This document shows, piece by piece, positions 10,001 through 20,770 of a stretch of 64,000 nucleotides of DNA. The stretch spans positions 248,001 through 312,000 of the forward strand of contig NZ_JABWRF020000001.1 of NCBI RefSeq assembly GCF_014268805.2, written 5' to 3'. The number at the start of each line of letters is the position of its first letter. Positions within the stretch are counted from its first letter, which is position 1. The position numbers and the translations under genes were made by a program. This DNA is from Pseudomonas farsensis. GTDB lineage: Bacteria > Pseudomonadota > Gammaproteobacteria > Pseudomonadales > Pseudomonadaceae. The notes below the pieces were generated by a model. That model searched no databases. It worked only from the letters and a program-made list of their open reading frames with translations, and was not told where the DNA came from.

Positions 10001-10274
10001 CGCCAACAGCCTCAACCTGCTCGGCAGCAACGCCACCACCCTCGCTGGCGTGATCAGCGGCACAGGTGGCCTGGTCAAGAGCGGCAGTGCCGGCCTGACC
10101 CTGAGCGGCAACAATACCTACAGCGGCGGCACCAGCCTCAATGCAGGCACCCTCACCGTCGGCAGCAACACCGCCTTGGGCACCGGCGCGCTGGCCCTGG
10201 CGGCAACGCCAACCTGGATGCCAGTGCTGTGGTCAGCCTGGCCAACGCCGTCAACCTCGCCAGCAACACCCTGA
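7029..10274 (+). CDS. N-terminal part of the giant autotransporter (signal peptide and first repeats)
   Basis: The GTG at 7029 has AAGGAG 6 bp before it. The first 38 or so residues form a signal peptide (MDRLVAARLPVRLSRLSF followed by a hydrophobic stretch). About eight NTYSGG-type repeats follow from about 8290. After ...GTGALAL the frame changes and the last 25 or so residues are nonsense before the stop. As it stands this fragment would be exported but has no barrel to anchor it. Confidence 0.75.
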   Translation: MDRLVAARLPVRLSRLSFAVSLATGALFASLAIEHAEAACTPAFPGAGASVSCSGQASLLGGTNSFSSSANNLNVTVVGGTTMGAPLLGAGMSLTGNNITFTNNGLIDPSVLGLIGGLTTGTIIGNTSNASTVVINNNASGVLKGTGGLLSANLLNLNGMALDVRNGAGGTTVINNAGTIGSDALASASVLTQDIPVIAVQGGGSVNMTNTGSIVGRAAFQAANSGGNTFTNAGSITGSLSMGANSANRFNAITGSSVSAGGGVGVELLVTSNPNLAFAAAGVIDGGAGGTNTLALQNAIGGGSGTTGTGSINAANYINFNRLIVDSGTWSLIGQVLGSNSQTTLNGGVLNFDNAAAFGSGSIIANGGSLLASAANLSLANAITLGGALTTGGANAMALNGVVSGTGSLIKTGIGVLNLGASNTYSGGTTLAGGGLNLGSATSLGSGALNVTGAATLQGSMPLVLSNAVSLNAALTLPGSNALGLGGVVSGTGSLIKSGSGNLTLSGANTYTGGTSLNAGTLIVGNNAALGTGALSLGANASLDASTAVSLANAISLAGNTLTLPGTSAMTLGGVISGAGGLVKNGAAGLTLNASNTFSGGTLLNAGTLTVGSSAALGTGALTLGGNASLDANTTVNLGNAVSLGSNTLTLPGSAATTLSGVISGTGALTKNGGSTLTLSGANTFSGGLNLNAGTLTLASAAALGTGALNVGGAATLGNSAAMTLTNAVNLNANLTLPGANGMVLAGNISGTGGLIKNGSGALTLSGNNTQTGATALNVGTLIIGSNTGLGSGALNAAAGTTLDTSAANLNLANQLNLAGSLILPGSNNLTLSGVVAGAGGLTKNGNTTLTLTAANTNTGATNLNAGSLVLGNNAALGSGALIAAGGTSLDASTAVNVGNALTLGGALTLGGSANLGLGGVIGGSGSLIKNGSAGLSLSGNNTYSGGTTLNAGTVTVGSNTALGSGALTLGGSASLDASTAVALGNAVNLGANSLNLLGSNATTLAGVISGTGGLVKSGSAGLTLSGNNTYSGGTSLNAGTLTVGSNTALGTGALALAATPTWMPVLWSAWPTPSTSPATP

Positions 10275-13200
10275 CCCTGCTGGGCAGCAGCGCCACGACC
10301 CTGGCCGGTGTGATCAGCGGCAGCGGTGGCCTGGTCAAGAACGGCAGCGCCAGCCTGACGCTGAACGGCACCAACACCTACAGCGGTGGTACTACGCTGA
10401 ATGCCGGCACGCTGATCGTTGGCAACAACGGCGCTTTAGGTACCGGTGCGCTGGCACTGGGCGGCAACGCCAGCCTGGATGCGAGCAGTGCAGTCACCCT
10501 GGCCAACCTCGTCGACCTCGGTGCCAACACCCTCAATGTGCTCGGCACCAGCGCCACCACGCTGGGCGGCGTAATCAGCGGTAGCGGCGGGTTGATCAAA
10601 AGCGGCAGCGCCAGCCTGACCCTGAACGGCAACAACACTTACAGCGGCGGTACCACGCTCAATGCGGGCACGCTGCTCGTTGGCAACAACGCCGCCTTGG
10701 GCACGGGCGCGCTGGCCTTGGGCGGCAACGCCAACCTGGATGCCAGCACGGCGGTCAACCTGGCCAACGCGGTCAACCTCGGCGCCAACAGCCTCAACCT
10801 GCTCGGCAGCAACGCCACCACCCTGGCGGGTGTAATCACTGGCAGCGGGACCTTGGTCAAGAACGGCAGCGCCAGCCTGGCGCTGAACGGCGCCAACACC
10901 TACAGCGGTGGTACCACGCTCAATGCCGGCACCCTGATCGTCGGCAATAACGCTGCGTTGGGCAGCGGCGCGCTGACCCTGGGCGGCAACGCCAGCCTGG
11001 ATGCCAGCACGGCGGTCACCCTGGCCAATGCCGTCAACCTCGGCAGCAATACGCTGACCTTGCCAGGCAGTTCGGCAACCACCTTGGGCGGCGTGATCAG
11101 CGGCAGCGGGGGCCTGGTCAAGAACGGCAGCAGCAACCTGACCCTCGGCGCCAGCAACACCTACAGCGGCGGCCTGACCCTGAACGCCGGCACCCTGACC
11201 TTGGCCAATGCCGCAGCCCTGGGCACCGGTGCGTTGACTGTCGGCGGTGCCTCGACCCTGGCCAACAGCGCTGCGATGAGCGTCGCCAATGCTGTGAACC
11301 TTGGCGCCAACCTGACCCTCGCCGGCGCCAACGACCTGACCCTTGCCGGCAACCTCAGCGGCACTGGCGAGCTGATCAAGAACGGCAGCGCCGCGCTCAC
11401 CCTCAGCGGCGCCAACACCCAAAGCGGCAGCACCACGTTGAATGCCGGCACGCTGATCCTGGGTAGCAACACTGCGCTGGGAAGCGGCGTTTTGAACGCT
11501 GGCGCCAACACCCGCCTGGACAGCAGCATCGCCGGTCTGAACATCGCCAACAACCTCAACCTGGGCGGCACCCTGAACCTGGTGGGCAGCAACGACCTGG
11601 CGCTGAGCGGGGTGATTGCGGGCGTAGGCGGGCTGAGCAAGGACGGCAATGCCACCTTGACCCTCAACGGTGCCAACACCTACTTCGGTAACACCAACCT
11701 CAACGCCGGCACCCTGGTGCTCGGCAATGCCGCAGCCCTCGGTGCGGGCGCACTGAACGCCGCCGCCGGCACCCACCTGGACGCCAACACCGCGCTCACG
11801 GTGGGCAATGCGCTGAACCTGGCCGGCGTGGTGACCGTCGATGGCAGTGCCGATCTCGGCCTGAGCGGCTTGGTCGCAGGCGCAGGCAGCCTTATCAAGA
11901 ATGGCGCCAGCACCCTTACTTTGAGCAATGCCAATACCTACCTGGGCGGCACCACCCTCAACGCCGGGGCGCTGGTGCTCGGCAACGCAGGCTCGCTCGG
12001 CAGCGGCAAACTCACCGTGGCCGGCGCCGGTAGCCTGGACACCACCACTGCGCTCAATCTGGGCAACGCCATCACTCTCAACGATGACCTGACCCTGGCC
12101 GGCAGCCAGGCCCTGACCCTTGGCGGCCTGATCGACGGCAGCGGCGGCCTGGTCAAGAACGGCAACAGCACCCTCACGCTCACCAACAACAACACCTACA
12201 GCGGCGGCACCACGCTCAACGGCGGCGGGCTGATACTGGGCAACGGCAGCGCAATCGGCAGCGGCGCGCTGAATGTAGCCGCCAACGCGAGCCTGGACAC
12301 CAGCGATGTGTTCGGCCTGGGCAACGCGATCAACCTGGGCGCCGACCTGACCTTGGTGGGCAGCAGCAACCTGGCCCTGAATGGCACCATCAGCGGCGCC
12401 GGGCAGTTGATCAAGAACGGCGCGGCCACCGTCACAATCAATGGCACCAACAGCTACAGCGGCGGCACCACGGTCAACGCCGGCGGGCTGGTTGTCGGCA
12501 ACGACAGCGCTCTGGGCAGCGGCGCCCTGACCATTGCCGGTGCCGCCAGCCTGGACAACAGCGCAGTCGTCGACCTGGGCAACGCGGTAGTGCTGGGCAA
12601 TGACCTGACCCTCGGCGGCAGCAACGACCTGACCCTGAGCGGGTCCATCAGCGGCGCCGGCGGGCTGATCAAGAACGGCCTGGCCGACCTCACCCTGAGC
12701 GGCAACAACAGCTTCACCGGGGCGATTGACCTGGCCAGCGGCAGCCTGACCACCATTGGCAGCAACGCCTTGGGCAATGCCTCATCGCTGAATGTCGGCG
12801 CAGGCGCCAGCCTGAACCTGGGCAATAGCGCCAGCGTCGGCGGCCTGAGCGGCGGCGGGGGTGTCAACCTGGGGGCGGGCAGCAACCTCAGTGTGGGCAG
12901 TAACAACCTCGACAGCCTGTTCAGCGGTGTATTGGCCGGCAGCGGCGGGTTGATCAAAAACGGCAGCGGCAGCCTTGAGCTGTCTGGCACCAGCGCAATC
13001 GGCGGCGCAACCACGGTCAACGCCGGCCAGCTCAACGTCAGCGGCGCCCTCGCCACCAGCGGCGTGCAGGTCAACAGCGGCGCGACCCTGACCGGTGTCG
13101 GCAGCGTGCTCGGCGCGGTGGACATCGCCAATGGCGGGCATCTGGCGGCTAACAGCGGGGCCACCCTCAACACCGGCAGCCTCACCCTGCACAGCGGCTC

Positions 13201-16200
13201 GGTCTTCGATGTCGGCCTGGGCAGCCCGGCCACCGGCGGCACCGCGCTGGTCAGCGTCAACGGCAATCTCACCCTCGATGGCACGCTCAATGTGCGTGAT
13301 ATCGGCGGCTTTGGCGTAGGCGTGTATCGCCTGATCGACTACACCGGCACCCTGGTCGACAACGGCCTGAACATCGGCAGCGTGCCCGGCAGCGTCTTGC
13401 CTGGTGACCTGCAACTGCAAACCTCGATCGGCACCCAGCTCAACCTGCTGGTGGGCGGTGCAGCGGGCGGTGTGCAGTTCTGGGATGGCAACAACACCAT
13501 CGCCAACGGCGCCATCAATGGCGGCGTCGGCACCTGGAGCACCGGCAGCACCAACTGGACCAACGTCGGCGGCACCCTCAACAGCGCTTGGGGCGATACC
13601 TTCGCGGTGTTCCAGAATACCGGCGGCGATGTGACCGTGGTCGGCACCCAGGCGGCCACCGGCCTGCAATTCATGAACAATGGCTACCGCCTGGTGGGCA
13701 GCGGCGGTCTGACGCTGATGAACGGCAGCAACGGCGCCTTCGCCGTGCGCGTCGACCCGAACGTTACCGCCACCATTGACGTCGGCCTGTCTGGCGCCGG
13801 TACCCTTGGCAAGCTCGACACCGGTACGCTGATCCTCAACGGCGCCAATACCTACACCGGCGGCACCGCGCTGCAAGGCGGCACCTTGATCGTGGGCAGC
13901 AATACCGCCCTCGGCACCGGCCAGGTGAATGCGGCGGCCAACACCACCCTGGACAGCAACACCGCCGTCACCTTGGGCAATACCTTTGCCCTGGCCGGCC
14001 CGCTGACCATTGGCGGCACTGCCGACCTGGGCCTGAGCGGCATCGTTGCGGGCGCCGGCAGCCTTATCAAGAACGGCGCGGCCAACCTGACCTTGAGCAA
14101 TGCCAACACCTACGCAGGTGGCACCGTGCTCAACGCCGGCACCATCACCCTGGGCAACGCGCAGGCACTGGGCAGCGGCGCGCTGACCGTCAATGGCGGC
14201 AACCTCGGCAGCACCGGCAATTTCACCCTGGCCAACGCCATCGCGCTCAACGCCGACCTGGGCGTGAACGGCAGCAACAACCTCACGTTCAACGGCGTAC
14301 TCAGTGGCAACGGTGGCCTGGACAAGGCCGGCAGCGGTACCCTGACCCTCAACGGCACCAATACCTACCAAGGCGCAACCACCCTCAGCGGCGGCACGCT
14401 GATTCTGGGCAGCAACGCAGCGCTCGGCACCGGCACCCTGCAAGCGCAGGGCGGCACATTGGGCAGCAGCGTTAACCTGACGTTGGGCAACCAGATCGAC
14501 CTGCTCGGCAGCCTGACCCTGGCTGGCGCCCAGAACATGGTGCTCAACGGTGCCATTGGCGGCAGCGGCGAGCTGGTCAAGAGCGGCCCCGGCGTGCTGG
14601 CGCTCAACGGCAACAACACCTACCAGGGCGATACCCGGCTCAATGCCGGCACTCTGCTGCTGGGTAGCGACACCGCGCTGGGTACCAGCATCCTCAGCGC
14701 AGCGGCTGGCACCACGCTGGACAGCAGCGCTGACGTGAGCCTGGCCAATGCCGTGAACATCACCGGCAGCGTGACCGTCGCCGGCAGCAATGGCCTGAAC
14801 CTGGGCGGCGTGGCCAGTGGTGCAGGCGCGCTGGTCAAAAATGGCACCAGCAACCTCACCCTGGCCGGCGCCAACACCTACGCAGGCGGCACCGTGCTCA
14901 ATGCCGGCACGCTGACCCTTGGCAACAACCTTGCACTGGGTACGGGCGCGCTGACCGTCGCCAACGCGGCGAACCTTGCCACCAGCACCACGCTGAACAA
15001 CGTCACCAACCAGTTGTTGCTGAACGGCGACCTGACCCTGGCGGGTAATAACGATCTCGCCCTCAACGGCGTGATCAGCGGCCCGGAAGGGCTGATCAAG
15101 ACCGGCACCGGCAACCTGACCCTGGGCGCCGCCAACAGCTATGCCGGCGGCACGACCCTCGCTGCCGGCACGCTCACCTTGGGCAATGACAGCGCCCTTG
15201 GCAGCGGCAGCCTTGCGGTCACCGGCAACAGTACCTTGGGCAGCCTGGGCGTGTTGCAGGTGGGCAATGCCATCACCCTCGGCAACGCCGCCACGCTGGG
15301 CGTCGGAAATGCCCAGAGCCTCACCCTCAATGGCGTGATCAGTGGGCTTGGCGCGTTGGACAAACGGGGCACTGGCGAGCTGATCCTCAACGCTGGCAAC
15401 AGCTACAGCGGCGGTACCACGCTGCAGGCCGGCAGCCTGCTGCTGGGTAACGCCAGTGCGCTTGGCAGCGGCGCGCTCACTGTCACCGGCGCTGGCGCCC
15501 TTGACGCAAGCCAGGCGATGACCTTGGGCAATGCCATCAACCTGAGCGGCGCCGACCTTACCCTTGGCAACAGCTACGCGCTGACCCTCAACGGGGCGAT
15601 CGCCGGCACTGGCGGCCTGCTCAAGGATGGCAACGCCACGCTGACCCTCGGCGCGGCCAACACCTACAGCGGCGGCACCACCCTCAACGCCGGCACCCTA
15701 CTGGTCGGCAACAATGCCGCATTGGGGCAGGGCGGGCTGACCGTCGCTGGCGCCTCCACCCTTGGCAGCAGCGGCGCAACCGCACTGGCCAACGATGTCG
15801 TGCTCAACGCCGGGCTGACCGTCGCAGGCAGCAACGACCTGACCCTGGCCGGCACCCTCGCCGGCACTGGCAGCCTGAGCAAAACCGGCAACGCCACCCT
15901 GACCCTGAACGGCAGCAACACCTATCAGGGCGGCACCGAGCTTGCCGCCGGCACCCTGGTGCTGGGCAACAGCGCCGCACTGGGCGGCGCGGGCCTGAGT
16001 GTCACGGGCGATGCAACGCTGCGTAACAGCGTGGCAATGGTGCTGGCCAATAGCGTGGATGTGGCCGCCGGCACCCGCCTGACGTTGAACACCCTCAACG
16101 CCCTGACCCTCGCTGGCGATATCAGTGGCAGCGGCAGCTTGATCAAGACCGGCACTGCCGATGCGCTGCTGATCGGCAGCAAGAGCCTGACCGGTGATGT

Positions 16201-19200
16201 CGATATCGCCGCAGGTTCGCTGACCCTGCAAGGCGCCGGGGTGCTGGACAACGTCTCCGGGGTGAACGTCGGCAGCGCCGGCACCCTGAACCTCAATGGC
16301 GATGCGAACCTGGCCAGCCTCACCGGCAGCGGCAGCACCGTAATCGGCAACAGTGCCACCTTGAGCGTTGGCAGCAACGGCGCCGACAGCCTCTTCGCGG
16401 GCGCCTTCAGCGGCGCGGGCAACCTGGCCAAGGTCGGCACCGGCACCCTGACCCTGAGCGGCATCAGCAGCCTGCTGGGTAACAGCCAGGTCAACGCCGG
16501 CACGCTCAAAGTCGATGGCAGCCTGACCAGTGCCGGCCTCACGGTCGGCAATAGCGCCAGCCTCAGCGGCAGCGGTTACGTCGGTGGCCCGGTGATCATC
16601 GGCAGCGGTGGCCATCTGGTGGGCACCAGCAACAACACCCTTGGCCTCGGTGCGCTGGTGCTCGACAGCGGCGCCATCGTCGATGTCGGCCTGGCCGCGC
16701 CCTCCACCGGGGGCAACGCGCTGTTCCGCGTCGATGGCAACCTCACCCTCGACGGCACTCTCAACGTCAGCGATATCGGCGGCTTCGGCAACGGCGTGTA
16801 TCGGCTGTTTGACTACGGCGGTGCGCTGACCGACAACACCCTGGAATTCGGCAGCCTGCCGGGTGGATTGAACCTGGGCGACCTCAGCCTGCAAACCGCG
16901 ATTGCCCACCAGATCAACCTGCTGGTCGGCGCCAGCAGCCAGAGCATCCTGTTCTGGGACGGCAGCCAGACCACCGGCAACGGCCAGGTCAATGGCGGCA
17001 GCGGCACCTGGAATGCCGGCAACAGCAACTGGACCGACGTCAACGGCACCACCAATGGCACCTGGGACAGCAGCTTCGCGGTGTTCCAGGGCAGCGCCGG
17101 CAACGTCACGGTGGTCGGTGCGCAGAGCGTCAATGGCCTGCAATTCATGACTGACGGCTACCACCTGCTCGGCGGCGCGGGGGGAGCACTCAACCTGGTC
17201 AACGGCAGCACTGGCGACACCGCCGTGCGCGTCGACCCAGGCGCCACTGCCACCCTCGATGTGGCCGTCATCGGCACTGGCACCCTGGATAAACTCGACA
17301 CCGGCACCTTGGTACTCAACGGCAATAACAGCTACACCGGCGGCACCCTGCTCAGCGGCGGTACCTTGGTGGTGGGCAGCAATACCGCGCTGGGCACTGG
17401 CACGCTGAGCACCAGCGCCGCGACTACCCTGGACAGCAACAAGGCGGTCACCCTAGGCAACGAACTGGTGCTCGGCGGCCTGCTGAATATCGCAGGCAGC
17501 CATAACCTGACCCTCGACGGCGACATCAGCGGCAGCGGCGGCTTGGTCAAGGCCGGCACCGCCAGCCTGGAACTGGCCGGCAACAACAGCTACAGCGGCA
17601 ATACCGCGCTCAACGCCGGCAGCCTGATCGTAGGTTCCGACACCGCGCTTGGCAGCGGCACGCTGAATGCGGCGGCCAATACCAGCCTGCTCGGCAGCCA
17701 GGCCGTGACCTTGGCCAACAACGTCAGCATCGCTGGGCCATTCAACGTGCTCGGCAGCCATGACATCACCCTGGCCGGCACCTTGTCCGGCGCCGGCAGC
17801 CTGACCAAAAGTGGCAGTGGCAGCCTGGAACTCGACGGCGCCAACACCTACAGCGGCGGCACTGTGCTGCAGGCCGGCACCCTTGTGGTTGGCAATGACG
17901 CAGCGCTGGGCACTGGCAGCCTGAGCGTCACCGGCACCGGCAACCTCGATGCCAGCACCGCTACCACTCTGGGCAACGCCATCGCGGTCAGTGGCGTGCT
18001 CAACGTGCTCGGCAGCGAAGACCTGACCCTGGCTGGTGCGCTCAGTGGCGCCGGCACGCTCAACAAAAGCGGCCTGGCCGACCTGACGCTGTCGGGCAAC
18101 AACAGTTTCAGCGGCATCTTCAACCTCAACGCCGGCAGCCTGAGCACCCTGGGCACCACCAGCCTGGATACCCTCAGCGCACTCAACGTGGCCAGCGGCG
18201 CGGCCCTGAACCTTGCCGGCAACACCACCCTTGGCACCCTCGGTGGCAACGGCAGCGTGCAGATTGGCGCCGGCAACAGCCTGGGCGTGCAAGGCGGCAC
18301 CTTCGGCGGTGATATCGCAGGCACCGGCACCTTGATCAAACAAGGCACCGGCACCTTGACCCTGACCGGCAACAACAGCCTCACCGGCGTTACCAACGTG
18401 GATGGCGGCACCCTGCAAGTGAACGGCAGCCTGGCCAGCAGCACCGTCAATGTCGGCAGTGGCGCAAGCCTTGGCGGCAGCGGCAGCCTGGCGGGCACCG
18501 TGCTGGTCGGCAGTGGCGGTGCCCTGGCCGGCAGCAGCGGCAGCACGCTGAACGTCGGCAGCCTGAACCTGGGCAGCGGCTCGGTGTTCAACGCAGCCCT
18601 TGGCGCGCCCAACGCCAGCCCCGCGCTGGTCAACGTCACCGACAACCTGACCCTTGGCGGCACCCTCAACGTGACCGACATCGGCGGCTTCGGTGCTGGC
18701 GTCTACCGCCTGTTCGACTACGGCGGGGCGCTGACCAACAACGGCATGCAGATCGGCAGCTCACCCGTGCCACTCAGCGACCTGACCTTGCAGACCGCGG
18801 TGGCCAACCAGGTCAACCTGGTCGTGGGCGGCAGCAACAACGTGCTGTTCTGGGACGGCAGCCAGACCCTCGCCAACGGCGTGGTGAATGGCGGCAATGG
18901 CGTATGGAACGCCACTGACAGCAACTGGACCGACGCCAACGGCCTGGTCAACAGCGAGTGGAACGATACCTTCGCGGTGTTCCAGGGGGCGGCGGGCACG
19001 GTCACCGTCGATGGCAGCCACAACCTCAGCGGCATGCAGTTCGTCACCGACGGCTATGTGCTGCAAGGCGGTATCGATGGCGAACTGCTGAGCACCGGCA
19101 GCACCTATGTGCGGGTCGACCCCAGCAAGACAGCCACCCTCAACGTTGCCATCAACGGCACCGGTAGCCTGGTCAAGAACGACACCGGCACCTTGGTGCT

Positions 19201-20770
19201 CAACGCTGCCAATGGCTACAGCGGCGGCACCAGCCTTAATGGTGGCACCCTGGTGGTCGGCAACGACAGCGCGCTGGGCAGCGGCACCCTGACCGCCGCC
19301 GGCAATACCACGCTGGACAGCAACAGCGCGGTCACCCTGGCCAACGACGCTGTGCTGAACGGCGCCCTGAACATCGCCGGCAGCAACACGCTGGGGCTGG
19401 CTGGCGATATCAGCGGCAGCGGCGGCCTGGTCAAGAACGGCGCTGGCGAACTGACCTTGAGTGGCAGCAACAGCTACACCGGCGGCACCCGCATCAACGC
19501 CGGCAGCCTGGTGGGCGACAGCAGCAGCCTGCAAGGGGCGATCCTCAACAATGCCGCGCTGACCTTCGCCCAGGCGGGCAACGGCACCTACGCCGGCAAC
19601 CTCAGTGGCAGCGGCACCCTGGCCAAGACCGGCACCGGCGAGCTGCTGCTGACCGGCAACAACACCCTCACCGGCAACACCACCGTCAGTGCCGGCACGC
19701 TGTTGGTCAACGGCCGCCTGAACAGCGCCACTGTGCAGGTTGCCAGCGGCGCCACCCTGGGCGGCAATGGCACCCTCGCAGGTAACGTGCAGGTTGCCAA
19801 CGGCGGCACCTTGAGCGCCGGGCAGAGCGCCACGCCGCTGTCGCTCGGCAGCCTCAGCCTGGCCTCGGGCAGCACCCTGGACTTCGCCCTCGGCGCGGCC
19901 AGCGCCGCCACCACCGTGGTCAATGTGGCCGGCAACCTGACCCTCGACGGCACCCTGGACATTACCGATGCCGGCGGTTTCGGCCCGGGCGTGTACCGCC
20001 TGTTCAGCTATGGCGGCGCGCTGACCGACAACACCCTGGTATTCGGCGCCATCCCCGGCAGCGTCGCCTTGGGCGACCTCAGCCTGCAGACCGCCATCGC
20101 CAACCAGGTCAACCTGGTGGTGCAAGGGGCGGCGGGCGCGCTGCAATTCTGGAACGGCACCCAGACCACCCCTGACGGCAGCATCGTTGGCGGCAATGGC
20201 ACATGGGGCAGCGCCAGCAACTGGACCAACGCCACCGGCACCACCAGTGAAACCTCCGGGGGGCAGTTCGCCGTATTTGCCGGGCAGGCCGGGACCGTCA
20301 CCGTCCAGGGCAGCCAGGCGTTCACCGGCATGCAGTTCCTCACCAGCGGCTACCAGCTGGTGGCCGGCAACGCTGGCAGCCTGACCGCCGTCAACGCAAG
20401 CGACGGCAGCCAGGCCGTGGTGCGGGTAGACAGCGGCGCCACTGCGCTGATCAGCGCCCCCATCGTCGGCAGCGGCGGCATCGAAAAACTCGACGCCGGG
20501 TTGCTGCTGTTGTCCGGTGCCAACACCTACAGCGGCGGCACCACCGTCAGCGGCGGCACGCTGGCAGGCGACACCACCAGCCTGCAGGGCAGCATCGCCA
20601 ACAACGCAAGCCTGGTGTTCATGCAGGCCAGCAACGGCACCTTCAATGGCACCCTGAGCGGCAGCGGCACCACCGTCAAACAGGGCAACGGCACCTTGCT
20701 GCTGACCGGCAACCAGGCCAGCGGCGCCTTCAACGTCAACCAAGGCGTGCTGCAAGTGGGTAACACTGCC
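8290..20770 (+). repeat. Array of about 35-38 coding PATR-type repeats, period about 255-261 bp
   Basis: Successive units of 84-87 codons share the plan: strand motif NTYSGGTTLNAGTL, then VGNNAALGTGAL, then LDASTAV-LANAVNLG, then LTLPGS-ATTL-GVISG-GGLVKNGS. Adjacent units between 8290 and 11160 are the most alike, in places nearly identical at the DNA level, which points to recent unequal crossing-over or conversion. Spacing is interrupted by the FWDG modules. Confidence 0.85.

Noticed and set aside
10190-10210. Programmed ribosomal frameshift in the autotransporter
   Set aside because: No slippery heptamer or downstream pseudoknot is evident. Loss of one G relative to sister repeats explains the frame change more simply.
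8290-12450. Regular ~258-bp repeats that might suggest a CRISPR-like or satellite array
   Set aside because: The unit is far too long for CRISPR, there are no unique spacers, and every unit keeps an open frame with the same protein motif.
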